Source: Adenanthera pavonina (Eukaryota; Streptophyta; Magnoliopsida; Fabales; Fabaceae). From it: 64,000 bases of DNA. The DNA is taken from NCBI GenBank assembly GCA_026686845.1, contig JAIVEN010000010.1, positions 23,968,001-24,032,000 of the forward strand. The letters run 5' to 3'. Of the stretch, positions 1-11,912 are shown one piece after another; within the stretch, counting starts at the first letter, position 1, and each line of letters starts with the position of its first letter. The position numbers and the translations under genes were made by a program. The notes under the pieces are model-generated. The model searched no databases. It saw only the letters and a program-made list of their open reading frames with translations, and was not told the origin of the DNA.

Positions 1-256
1 ATAGGGATATTATAACTTAAGTGGCTACAATATTCTTCTCAGAGGGTCTACAAAAAGATAGAAGCTCATAATCTACCATGGAATCCAATTTAAATCAAAA
101 TAATGCATAATAGAGTGAAAGCATACTATTATGCACTATTAAAATTTCAGTTACACATTTTCCTATTTTGAGTATCTAATATGTGCAAATATGCACCCAA
201 TGTATGCATAACTCAAGGAAAATGTGCTGAAAAGATATAATTTGGTATGGTTAACA
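1..256 (-). repeat. Partial 3' LTR of the Athila-like element
   Basis: This stretch closely matches 24155-24411, the outer end of the 5' LTR, and ends in the same GGTTAACA. It is the start of the 3' LTR in element orientation. The rest lies left of the window. The full LTR is about 1.45 kb, judged by the other copy. Confidence 0.85.
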
Positions 257-272
257 CACCCCCAAACTTAAA
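257..272 (-). other. Polypurine tract of the Athila-like element
   Basis: The plus strand reads CACCCCCAAACTTAAA right beside the LTR end. On the minus strand this is TTTAAGTTTGGGGGTG followed by TGTTAACC, the usual plus-strand priming tract of Athila-type elements. Confidence 0.85.
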
Positions 273-2054
273 CAATTACTTGTCCTCAAGTAAACTATAG
301 CAAGAAAACCAACTAGATTGCATAAATTATCCAATTACTATGGCAACATAAATTTCTTCCTCACAAGTTGCTACCAATGATAAACAACACAAGAATGAGT
401 TACATGACCATAGATACATGAATTACAACTCAATAATCAATTTCCTAAGAATTCCAAATAATGTGTGTGTGACTAATTAAAGAACAACTTTCCTGCAAGT
501 GACAAGATCGAAAGCAACACTCTAATATGCATAAAAAGATCTCAACACTAACACTTCATATGCTTAACCTCTTCCTCCCGTTCCACTTATAAGATAGACC
601 CCATGCAACTTTGAGATCAATGGGACTTTTTGGCTTGTAGCATGGCTAGGGTTGATGGCTTATTGAAAGGAAGGGAAAGAGGTAATTCAAATATCTTGAG
701 ATAAATAATACATTACAAACCACTACTCTTCCTCACTTAACACTTTGGTGCTCATTGCATGAAGCCAAAAAAACCTCCTCAAACTTATCACTTATTGTCA
801 TATTTGCACTCATTTATTTGTTTTCTTCTTCTTCTTTTCTAAGTGCAAATAAGTTACATAATGCTCACTTTACATTGCCAATACCCAAATTTAGCAATAC
901 ATTACAATATACAATTCCCATATCATTACTTCCTAGCACAAATGATTTACCATTTATCTCAAAACTAGGGGTAGTTCATGGTTTTTCAAGCTATATGGGT
1001 TAGGGTCAAATTTAGGTTCTAGAAAGAAAATTTCATATAGTTTTTCAATATAAGGTTGAAAAAGGGGTTCAAGGGAATAAATATTCATAAAGGTAAGCTT
1101 GAAAGGCTCAAATGCATTTTAAAGAATGCCCAAATCATATCTCAAAATTACTTGAAATCATTAAATTGACTTAGGGGATTCCAAGATAGGTTCTAGATTA
1201 TTGGCACTTAGACATACTATGCACATCAAATTGCTACTATTTTCTCCTAACACCCATATTCAAGCTATTCTCTAATTATTGTGAGCAAAAATTTTCTTCA
1301 AAATCATAGGAAAACAAGAAATTGGTAATGCAAATCAAATAGCTACAGCATTACATACCTTTCCTAAATAGTTTATAACCTAAGAAACCATCAATAATTG
1401 AATCCATGCATTCAATTCAAAGGATAACTTAATAATCTAGCTCAAAGTAAGGTTCTAAAGAGAAGACAAGTAATAGTAAAAGTTTAAAATTACATCAATT
1501 CAGCCCTAAAAGAATAAAAAGCATCTCTTACCCCCAAACTTAAATGTGACATTGTCTCTAATGTCAGAACCAATGCACAGGAGTAAATTGAGCGGCATCT
1601 CTCAAATAATATCTCAACATAAACAAATAAAGCTACAAGAGAGGCACAAAATGAATTTACCAAAGCAGATAAAGCAATGCAAAAGAAGTCTTAACTACGT
1701 CATTCATGCTCATAAGATAATCAACAAATAAGGTCTGTAGTTTGAGATAAAGAATAAGTAAATTTAGCTAAACAGGAGTTCCAAAAATGTACAGATCTAA
1801 CAAAGGAAAATATCCACAGGAACTAAAACAACATTACAACAAAGACTACATAAAAACCAATTGTTCTAAACACAAGACATAACATCAAAATGCAAAACAA
1901 AACACAAGGCTAGCAGTCCCCTAGAGGATCCTATGCTTCGATCATATCATGCAATCCAATTGCCCTGCCACCTCCTCAAGAGATAGAATAACCTATAAAT
2001 GTCATACTAGCCTCTAGATGTCTCGGTCCATTCTGATCTGATTATACTGATGTG
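273..2054 (-). other. 3' untranslated region of the Athila-like element; no gene
   Basis: About 1.8 kb between the extra ORF and the polypurine tract. No recognisable protein motifs occur. Short open frames at 755-1003 and 1546-1731 have no family resemblance and look like chance. A second polypurine-like copy (CCCCCAAACTTAA on the plus strand) lies at 1531-1543. Confidence 0.6.
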
Positions 2055-3002
2055 CTAGACATCTTGATGCACTAGTTGGACCTCTTGATACACTTGTTGC
2101 ATTATAAAAAATAATATTTCCAGGGTATACTCTTCAGCAGGTGGCAGTGCAGGGTGATCCATTAATGCTATCTCTTCAGGCTCATCTTGTGGTTGCTCCT
2201 GTCGTAGCTCAACCTTGTCGGCCACTTTGATAGAGTCATATCGAAATTCATGCTTACACGGGAAGAGCTCATTATTTTTCTTTGGTGTCACTCCAGCTTG
2301 AATGCAAAGCCCATTGATTAAATAAGGAATGGGTAATGGGTAAGTAGATTTAATGATCGAATTCCTCCAATAGTCAAAGATGAGTTCAGCTGCATCCACC
2401 AGTTCTCCCAGCATGAAAAGATATATAAGTAGGTTTCTCTCCCATGTAGCATCACTCAAAAGGGTCACTTGTAGCAAGTTATCACATATAAAATGCAGCT
2501 AATATCGCACAGTTTTATGCAAGTGAGTGCACTTAATGTGATGAGGGGTGCTATCTACAATGTGCTAATGAGCTTGGCTAGGCAAAGTGCTCAGCTCAAT
2601 AATCTCCTAGAAAGGCACTTCCTTAAGGTTCTCAAGGAAGTATTTATAATTGCAGTTTTCCATAATAAGAAGGACAAGGAACGCTTAAATGATTTCCTTT
2701 GAGATTTTGGCCTATTTTCCCCAAACCTTGCACCTCAAGGAGTTGTGGTCTTTAGCTTGGGCATAAAACTCCCAGACAATGGTGATATAACCTTCTTTCT
2801 CTGACTCCGTTATGATATTAAACTTATAGTACTGTAACCTCTCTCAGAATACCATGTTGTGGGCTTTAGGGAAGGCCTTTTCATAGATAAGAGGTCAAGG
2901 TTTCTCGAGGGCAGATTCCTCAGCTTTTTCTTGCTGTACCAGAATATCAGTCTCATCTTCAGGTGAAACTTGCTGCTGCCTAACTCTCTTAGTTTGAGCC
3001 AT
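2055..3002 (-). pseudogene. 3' ORF of Athila-like element (putative plant transposon protein domain)
   Basis: The frame starts with an ATG at 3002-3000 (MAQTKRVRQQ...) and ends at 2055. Premature stops break it, the first at 2895-2897. The best-kept part, about 2477-2270, has a helix-rich segment with LGELVDAAELIFDYW and then PLPIPYLINGLCIQAGV. This resembles the 3' 'env-like' ORF of Athila elements and the domain listed as putative plant transposon protein. The tail is acidic and glutamine-rich. I see no signal peptide or membrane span in the readable parts, so a true envelope role is not supported. The domain call is from memory of the family. Confidence 0.6.
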
Positions 3003-4285
3003 ACTTGCAAATAAATCACCCATAGGCAGATAAAGGATAGCCACCCAAATAAAACAAACAAACAAAAAAGAAAACAAGGACAACCTTACCCCCCATGTTA
3101 CATTACCTACAAACAAAATAAATCTAAGCGAGACAGGATTACAGATTACCCTATAAGAAGAAACATAAAAGGGACAGCCACAGCCAAATAGGACTACCAA
3201 CTAAAAGTGGAATTTCTGAGCATATGATCATATGGCAAAAAAGACAAATGGGTTAGTGGCTAAGAACACCATAAATTTAGACCACAAGAGACATTAATGG
3301 TCCACTAAGACAGTAAAAACATCAAACACTAAGTCCCACAAATGCACAATTTCATAGATACATAACTAATACTACGCTTACGTACTCATAGTCCTAGCAC
3401 TTAAGACATTAACAAAGTGATGAGGGACATTAGAAATTGGGACCATAGAACCTAACATTAATTTAACCAATCAGCATCAAAACACCTAGTTTCAAATACA
3501 CTAGTTGACTAATATATCATTTTTAGAGCCAACCATCATGCTCAAATAGTCCCTACCATAAAAATTGCAACAAAAGAATCTACATAAAAGCACTAATTGT
3601 CCTAAGGTTCATCAGACAAAGCAACCTAATCATGAAACATACCAATGATATTTTTACACCCGTAGACTTCTATTGATGTACAAAATTCAACCTAGCCAAA
3701 ACAACACTCAAAACAGCCAACCACTAAATAAAAAAAGAGAGAAGTAGGACAAACTTACCATAATAGTGTAGAAAAAGGACAAAAGCGGAGAAAAGTCATC
3801 ACACACAAGTACACAAGCAGCAAGGAGACCCTTCAAAAAGAGATAGAATGCACAAACTTGGACTCCAAAGAGTACCAAGATCCTATTGTGACAGCAATGT
3901 AAGGAATAGAGGCCTGGGGAGGAAAGAATGAGGAAAGCAAAGAAAATCGAGGATAGAGGGGTGAACGAGGGAGTGAATGGTAAGGGAATGGGGGTGTTAT
4001 GTGGAAGACGAAGGAAAAATAGAGTGGCTATATTTGTGATGACGGCCAAAAGAAATTAGAAGAGGAAAGAGAATGGAGGTTCAGAGTTAAAGATTGGGGG
4101 AGAGACCGAGAAGAGGAGGATGAAGAAGAAAGCATGGGTCGGCAAGAAAGAGAGGTCAAAGACAATGGTAAAAGGAAATGGAAAGGGAGGGGTAAAGAAG
4201 AGAGCACACGGGATAGAGAGATGAAGAAAATGGAGAATAAGGAGGAGGCTATAGCTTGAGGAAAAGAAAATGGGCTAGGGTTAAA
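3003..4285 (-). other. Pyrimidine-rich leader upstream of the 3' ORF
   Basis: On the minus strand 4285-4030 is C/T-rich and begins AACCCTAGCCC, like plant 5' leaders. Donor-like GTAAGT lies near 3764 on the minus strand, followed by a T-rich tract. This could be the leader, possibly with an intron, of a separate transcript for the 3' ORF. Open frames here (3708-4049, 4028-4306 minus) are low-complexity Leu/Ser/Phe strings and are not called as genes. Confidence 0.4.
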
Positions 4286-4702
4286 GGATTTAGGAAGTAG
4301 TCCCATGAAGTCAATCCCCTAAACATCAAATAATTCCACTTCTAGCATGTTGGTCAATGACATTTCATTTTTTTTGGAGATGTTTCCAAGTCTTTGACAT
4401 CTATCACATTTCAAAACAAACTTATAAGGGTCCTTGAATAGAGTTGGCCAACAAAAACCATATTGAAGCACCTTGGTAACTGTTTTCTCCCCTCTAAAAT
4501 GACCTCCTTATTCAGAAGCATGGCAGTCATGAAGTATAGCTTATTGCTCACACTTTGGGACACACTGTCTAACCAATGAATCTGAACATCACTTAAAGAG
4601 GCATGGCTCATCCCAAATGTAATACTTCACTTCATGAAGGAATTTCTTCAATTGATAAGGCTTCAAATTCGTGGTACGATTTCACATGGCAAGTACTTCA
4701 CA
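4286..4702 (-). pseudogene. Integrase N-terminal fragment of the Athila-like element
   Basis: Minus-strand translation across 4500-4290 shows the end of the zinc-binding region (CDRCQR) and then a degenerate GIDFMG...P motif that leads into the integrase core. The core (D,D35E) and C-terminus are absent: sequence passes directly into the pyrimidine-rich leader near 4285-4295. The upstream side is separated from RNase H by the solo LTR at 4708-7546. This integrase could not have worked. Confidence 0.7.
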
Positions 4703-4707
4703 ATATT

Positions 4708-7546
4708 TGTAACACCTTAACTTATGACCATATTACCCATGTATTAGACCTTACTATAATCCATTGATCATATTTAGAAGCTTGAATTATATGATAGATT
4801 AAGATAGAAAATTTTTTTTCCCGAGGTTATTATTCATTTAATAAACCTTTTTTTCCTGGGAAAAATTTGAAAATTCATAACTAATTATAAAAAAATCATA
4901 TCAAGGTGATTCAAGCCTTAAAAATAGATTAAGATCTCATCTATATGGAAAAAATATGAAATAGTATGTTAATCATGCCAATTAGTCTAGTTTATTGCAC
5001 AAATTTACTATTCAAATGGTCATTTTTTTCTTTTCCAGGATTTTGGCCATAAATTTAAAAATTCATATCTAACTCTATTTTGAGCCAAATTATGTATTCT
5101 GAATTCCATTGGAAAGATCTATATGTCTACTTACAGATACATTTTTCTTATACATTTATTTAACTTGTGCAGTGCATGATTCTAACTTAAATCACTAAGG
5201 GGTAGAACCTCACTTTTACTTAATAGTTCTAGGAAAATATACATAACTCTCAATGTATGGCTCTAATTATCTCAAAATAGTGGAATATTAAACTTAAAAC
5301 ATAGATATTTTCATATATTAAACTACTAAATTTTTTGAGCTCAATAAGATTTTATGCTATTTTTCAAATATGCAGTACTTATGAATAAAATATGCTATTT
5401 TCCAACTAAGTCCAAGTTTTAACCCTGATTTCAAAAATTCATGAAAATTCACACAATGATCTAAATCAAGTACTCTTTGCTTGTTGTAAAGCCCTATTTG
5501 TCTAGTTTTTAAAAATATATGACACTCATAGGTTACATCACATTTCGAATGAACAGTAACCAAATACCCATCAGACACTTAGATTAGCTAGAATATGTCA
5601 TGACATTGCAAGGAGCTTACATACATCACAATTCAAACTTGTGCCAATTATATTCAAAGCATCATAAGGGACATACAAGAACTTGCTTATAGAAATAAAA
5701 ATCTTCATGCTTTCATTTATCTTATGCAATATTACACAAATATACATTCATAACTTAATAACAACATTAATCATCAATCTCTTCTCCTTTCCCCATAGCT
5801 CTTGGACTCCCTTGACATAGCTTGAACCTAGCATTTGGGTACTTGGGGAGATGAGATTATGACAATCTTAGTAGCAAGTTATATTTCATGCAATTATGTC
5901 AATCACGTCAAATAACTTACATTTGATCACATTTAAGCAATAAATTGTCACATTAGTCATAAAAATTTTGATCGCATAATGGCTTAGAAAATGGACATCT
6001 TGGGGAATAAAACCAATCAAAGAAATCACAATTGCAATATGGCTACACAATTTAATCATAGAAAGACAATGAAAAAACATAAAGCTAGAATGTAAAACTT
6101 AGCTACCTTTAATGACTTCCCTTGGCTTTCCTCTTTAAACCAAAGCTTTCTCTAGCTTTTTCAAGTTCCTCAAGTCCCTAAGCAACATTAAAAAGTAGCT
6201 CAAGCCACTTATTTCATAATACATCACATAGAACCTTTAAAACCCTTAAAAATCCATTTTATCTATCTCAACTTGTATCATGAAGCATATACTTGTCTTT
6301 AAGGTTTTTGGCCATGGGGAATCCATTTTTGGCATCAAAACAATGAAATCCCCACTCTAAGATGGCATGATACCCTGACCAAAATTCTAGTCTTGGGAAG
6401 AAAAATGGATTTTCTACAAACTTGCTTCAAAACATACCTAAGTTGCTTTGCCTTGCAAAAACTCATACTTTCTCATGCTTTTTATGGTTTAAAAACATCA
6501 TTCCTTGCCCAAACCATGTCTTGAACAAAATTTACAAAGGTTGGGGAAGGGAAGAAATCCATGAATACTAGGCCATACAAGCATGAAACCATAGCAAAAC
6601 ACCTATAGATCTCAAGTTAGGTACTTACCAATTTTTCTTGAGTTTCTTCCTATTTTCCTCCTATTTATTTCCTCTTCAAGTTGGTTGCTGCATCTCTTAC
6701 TACTTGGGTAGAGTTTTCTTTCTCTTTGCTTGCCCTTGGACATCCAAAATGAAGGGGGGGTGAAGCTTACTTTTACTAACCAAGATTACTTTTCTGCTAA
6801 ACACTTTGACTATCTTTAATTGGTCTTATCCATAAGCCTTCACAATTAATATTTTATTCAATTTCAGCACATAGCTGACTTGGCATGCTTGAGTGAGAGT
6901 TATCCACAAAATGCTGCATATTTTTCTCAGTCCAGTAATGCTTTGTGTTGGTTACTTTAAACTAGGATCAGTAAAGTTACTTTTGCAGTATAATTTCAGT
7001 TTATTGACACAAGAATAAAGCAAACTTGTGTATCACATTACTTTATTATACTGCCTCTAAAAACCTCCTTTTGTGGTGTCCATTTACTTTTATTTTTACT
7101 TTGTTAGCTTTTGCAGATCAAAAAGCAGTTTTATTAGTATAAAGTTATTTTTTAACTTTCGGTACTGATTATTTCATTATCCTTAATTATTAATCCTTAG
7201 TGTCATATACCATTGGATTCTTCTCATCGAGAGCTTCATTTTGATAGTAATTTTGTATAGTTACAAAGTTTTACCCCTAACCATGGCTAAATTATAATTT
7301 TTAATTCTTTTAGGTCATTAAGTGTAATTTTTTTCATGACTTTTATCCTTTCTTCCCCCCGTAATTTTTTATACTTTGGGACATAGATATAATTTCTATA
7401 ATTTATAGGGGTAAAAACACAATTTCTCATTTTTTTATCCGACTGGGAAATATGATCTCTTTGCCATATTTTATGCAAAATGGTATCTGTCCAGTTATGT
7501 GAATCCCTTATGTATTTTTAGGTATTTAACTTTTAGAGATGTTATA
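4708..7546 (-). mobile_element. Solo LTR of gypsy family T (2.84 kb)
   Basis: The plus strand starts TGTAACACCTTAA and ends AGATGTTATA. The element-sense start TATAACATCTC differs by one transition from the TGTAACATCTC of the copy at 50221. Perfect 5-bp duplications ATATT flank it at 4703-4707 and 7547-7551. It has no internal coding region or primer site, so it is a solo LTR left by LTR-LTR recombination. Similar sequences lie at 18156, 41772, 42557 and 50221. Short open frames inside are not genes. Confidence 0.85.
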
Positions 7547-7551
7547 ATATT

Positions 7552-9553
7552 AGCTTACCAAGGGTCTGCTACAACATCGATCATAAAAAGTTACTCATCA
7601 GAGAATTTCTCGTGGATAGTGCCTTCATCATCAACTTGTGCCTTACTATCCAATATTGACAAATGATCAGCTACTTGATTTTCAGAGCCCTTCTTGTCAA
7701 CAATCTCAAGATCAAATTCTTGCAGCAATAAAACCTACCTTATCAAGCACCTTTAGACTCATTTTTCCTTAAAAGATACTTGATGGCGGAATGATTAGTG
7801 AACATTGTTACTTTTACACCAATAAGGTATAGCCAAAACCTGCCGAAAGCAAGTACTATTACTAATATCTCTTTTTCTGTGGTAGTGTAGTTCTCTTGAG
7901 AATCATCAAGAGTTTTGCTAGCATAGTATATAGGGTAGAAAATCTTCTCTTTTCTTTGACACAAGACAACTCCCATGACAAAGTCACTAGCATCACACAT
8001 GACATCAAATAGAATGTCTTAATCATGTGCTACAAATACCAGTGCCAATATGAATTTTCTTTTAAGCTCTTTAAAGGCCTTAAGACACTTGTCATCAAAT
8101 TTAAATTCAACATCCTTCTCTAATAGGAGATATAGAGCCTTGGCTATCTTGGAAAAGTCTTTGATGAATCGACGGTAGAATCCTAGATGGCCAAGGAAAT
8201 TCCCAATACCCTTCACATTGGTAGCAGAGGTAATTGCTCAATCACCTCAATCTTTGTTTTGTCAACTTCTAACCCTTTTTCAACACTTTATGCCCTTTCA
8301 CAATGCCTTCTTGCACCATGAAGTGACATTTCTCCCAATTAAGTACAAGGTTAGTTTCCTCACATTGCTTCAAGACATCAACAAGACTATAAAGACATTC
8401 TTCCAAAGATTCCTCAAACACCGAGAAGTCACCCATAAATAACTCTGAAATGTAAAGTTGCCATAGGGACATGTGAAAGTGGTCTTCTCTTGATCCTCTG
8501 GAGCAATAGCAATTTGGTTGTAACTAGAATATCCATCCAGAAAGCGAAAGAATTCCTTAGTAGCTAGTCTATCAAGCATTTGATCAATGGAAGGTAATAG
8601 AAAATGATCCTTCCAAGTGGTGGCATTTAGCTTGTGATAATCCATGCATACTCTCTAACTAGTGATAGTGTGAGTAGAAATAAGTTCATTATGGGCATTA
8701 GCCATTACCCTCCTTTTAAGGAACACATTGTACTGGGCTTACCTAAGAACTATCAGAAATAGGATACACAATCTTCACATCTAACTACTTCAAGATTTCC
8801 TTCTTTACTATATCCTTCATGATAGGATTCAACCTTCATTGATGCTAAATTAAACTTTTGTGATAATCTTCCAAGAAAATCTTGTGCATGAAAATTGATG
8901 AGTCGATCCCCTTGATGTTAATAGTCCACCTAATAGCACGCTTGTATACCTTCAAGACATTCAAAAGTTTCCTCTCTTGATCCTCATTCAAATCATAAGC
9001 AATGATAGTTGGTAATGTGTTGCCCTCTCCCAAGTAAACATATTTCGATTGAGAGTACCTTCCACTCAAGATTCGATGGTCCAACAAGAGACGGTTTCAA
9101 AGAAGGTCTATTAAGAGAAGTTGCATCCAAAGATTCAAATGAAATGCGGTTTCTAGGGATGATCAAGGAAGCATTCTTCAAGCCAAGCATTCTTCAAGTT
9201 CCGTCCCTTTCATTTCACACCTAATTAACAAAGCTTCCAAAAAGGTCTTGAGTGATTGACTTGTGGAATTTCTCATGCACCACTTGATCAATAATATCAA
9301 TAAAGCAATAATCTTCTGGATCATTAGGCACTTTGATAGCCTTAAACATGTTAAATGTCAACCTTTCTTCACCAACTCTCCATGTAATTTCACCTTTTTC
9401 TACAACAATGAGCTCTACTGGTGGCTAAGAAAGGGCGCGCTAGAATGAGGGGCATCTCCTGATCTACTTCACATTCTAGAATGATAAAATCAGCAGGAAA
9501 GATGAAGTTACCCACTCTTACAAGCACATCTTGAGTAATCCCCTTAGGATAAG
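7552..9553 (-). pseudogene. pol: Athila-like pol: protease end, reverse transcriptase, RNase H
   Basis: Minus-strand order: protease tail (FPADFIILE then PLILARPFLATS, about 9500-9370), a poorly kept linker, RT (DYHKLN at about 8643; FLDGYSSYNQIAIAPEDQEK; FTCPYG), the connection (FLGHLGFYRRFIKDFSKIAK, about 8200-8140) and RNase H (CDASDFVMGVVL, SENQVADHLS). The RT active site reads FMGD instead of FMDD: the codon at 8431-8433 is Gly, so a catalytic aspartate is gone. Many stops and frame changes occur. The upstream protease half lies at 17448-18155 beyond element A. The sequence ends at the ATATT duplication of the solo LTR. Confidence 0.85.
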
Positions 9554-9558
9554 CCAAG

Positions 9559-11859
9559 TGTAAGGTTTAGTATAATATAAGTTTTGATGATGACAAATAT
9601 AGAGTAATAAGGAACAAATGCATTATATGTATCTGACATATATAATGTTCCTTAAAGAAGTAAAATACATATTAGCATGTATTTAATAATGGTTATAATA
9701 CATATATCATGCTATGTGTAAATATATCCATTGTACTTTTATAATGAATAACATAAGTTGGATATATAAACTAGACTAACTACTTGGTTTGTAAGTGTAA
9801 TATATTAAATATAGGTTGGTCCAAGTAAGAAGAGTGAGCATTGGAATATAGAAATGAAAATCAATATCATGCCTTACTCCAGAAAGAAGAAAAGAAAGAA
9901 TGCTCTAAAAATGGAAGATCAGAAGGGAGCATACCAAGAAGAAAATGATCAAGTGGAAGTAGAACTCAACATTTGAAGAACTAATCACTAGGTATATTTT
10001 ATTTTCACTTAGGTCTTGAGGTGTGATTAATCTTTGAAAATTACTTAATCTTGTTACCATATGTTTTAAATGAGTTAGAGTAAGTAAATCTAATGTTAGC
10101 ATAAGTTAGATTTGAAAAACTCTGATGACAGACAAATTTTGAGAAGTTATACTTCATATATTTTGTGAAAATACAAACTTTGCTAATTGAAATTTTGAAG
10201 TTTGAAAGATATTACCTCTGACAAACAAATTTCAAGTGTTGAAATACGAATTTTGAGTCAAGCATAGTTAGTGAAATCTGGTTTTCAAGAATCTAGAGTT
10301 TGACCTTTGATTAGTGTTTTTAATATATCTCTCAAAATACATATGGCTTTGATGTAAAACTTATTTCATATGAAACTAGACTTAATAAGATTTTCAAAGA
10401 AGGTTATTTCACTCAAAATAAAGGTCATATAAAAAAGCTATGGTTATTTAAATTTGAGTAGTGAGATATGAATTTTTAGTTTTGACCTCTTATCACTCTT
10501 TCAATCATATCTCACAAAATAAATTTTTTTTTGAAGTTAAAATTCTTTAATTTGAAAGTAGACATTGAGATCTTTCCAACCATAGGTCATTTGCTTAATT
10601 TGGAGTTACAATGAGAGAGTTATGGCTTCTGCAAAATTGTCTACAATGCAAAATTCGAAGTTACGTAGGTTCTGTTGCAATAGACAAATTTCGGGCCTCC
10701 TAAATTCGAATTTCGAAGAGAACCTTCGTGCAAAGTTGAGCTTGCCACTGACAGACGAATTTTAGCTTCCAAAATTTGAACTTCAAGTATAACAGATGAA
10801 TTTTAGCTTTGAAAATTTGAATTTTGAATATCGAGAACCACAGAAATACTTCTGGAACAACCAACAAACGAATTTTCACATCCAAAATTTGAATTTTGAA
10901 AGGAAGAACTTCTACCATATTGAGTTGCTCACTGTCAGACGAATTTTAGAAACCAAAATTTGAACTTCAAAGGCACTATAGCAATATGGAACAACTGTTC
11001 ACACTTACCAGAAGTACTTTAAACTTGAAAATTCATATGTTTCAACATACAAACATTTGTTAAGACCAAAATTCGAATTTCAGATTTGAACAGATGAACT
11101 TCAAAGTTTAACGTTAAAAACTTTAACTTATGGTCTCTTCAAAATTTGTCTGTTGACATCCAAAATTCAAATTTCAGTATGTCAAAAACATTAAATGTGG
11201 TTGGTAAACAGCTAGTTTTGCAAAGTAAACCATTGGGTAACGTCTCTAACAGCTAGATCTTGTATCTAACGTCTAATTACACCACAAAACTATAAATAGA
11301 ACAACATTTGAACTTATGGGTAACAATCTTAAGAGAGCTTATGCGAAAATGCTGCTATAACTTGTAAAATCTGTCTATCTTAGTATTGTTTGAAAAACCC
11401 ATCTCAATAGTGTGAACTTTCAATGTATTATCTACTCTTCAATAGAGTTTTCATTCTGTAAACATTTCTTCCTACATATTTTGAGTAGAATCTTAGTATG
11501 AGGAAATACTAATGGACTTACACATCTTGTAAGGGTGTGAGAAGAGTGGCTTCACAAGTGCCTACTGAAACTTGTGAGAATGTACTGAGACTTCACAGGT
11601 GCCCGTATCAAACCTGTGGGATATAGTGGAAAATCTCAAGTGGTGGCTTGGGGACTGGATATAGGCCAAGTGTTTGGGCTGAACCAATATAAATCATTGT
11701 GTATTGTTCTTCATCTTCTCTACTCAGCTGCTGCACATAATCATCTTTGTTTATCCCTGTTTTGCTGTACTCTTTGTGAAATTGAGTTGTTATCCAAAAA
11801 GAGCAAAAATCTTGCATCACCCAATTCACCCCTCTCTTGGGTGACCAGCCAACCAAACA
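9559..11859 (+). repeat. 5' LTR of element A
   Basis: Runs from TGTAAGGTTTAG to CCAACCAAACA. The U3 part (about 10100-11170) is crowded with CAGACGAA-type and AAATTCGAATTT-type motifs in varied states of decay. A TATA box lies at 11291. It is nearly identical to 15144-17442, with scattered, mainly transition differences. Confidence 0.9.
11291..11298 (+). promoter_or_regulatory. TATA box, 5' LTR of element A
   Basis: TATAAATA in the context AAAACTATAAATAGAACAAC. The same context recurs in the 3' LTR (16874) and in related LTRs at 56875 (plus) and at 25787 and 40580 (minus). Transcription would start about 30 bp downstream, marking the U3/R border. Confidence 0.75.
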
Positions 11860-11861
11860 AT

Positions 11862-11873
11862 TGGTATCAGAGC
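11862..11873 (+). other. Primer binding site (tRNA-iMet), element A
   Basis: TGGTATCAGAGC two bases after the 5' LTR end. It is complementary to the 3' end of plant initiator-methionine tRNA, the usual primer of plant copia elements. Confidence 0.92.
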
Positions 11874-11912
11874 TAGGACTCCCAGCAGAGGATCTAATCA
11901 TCCGGGAGCAAA

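Noticed and set aside
755..1003. Open frame with a hydrophobic N-terminus, signal-peptide-like
   Set aside because: It lies in the 3' untranslated region of the Athila-like element, on the opposite strand, with no family resemblance.
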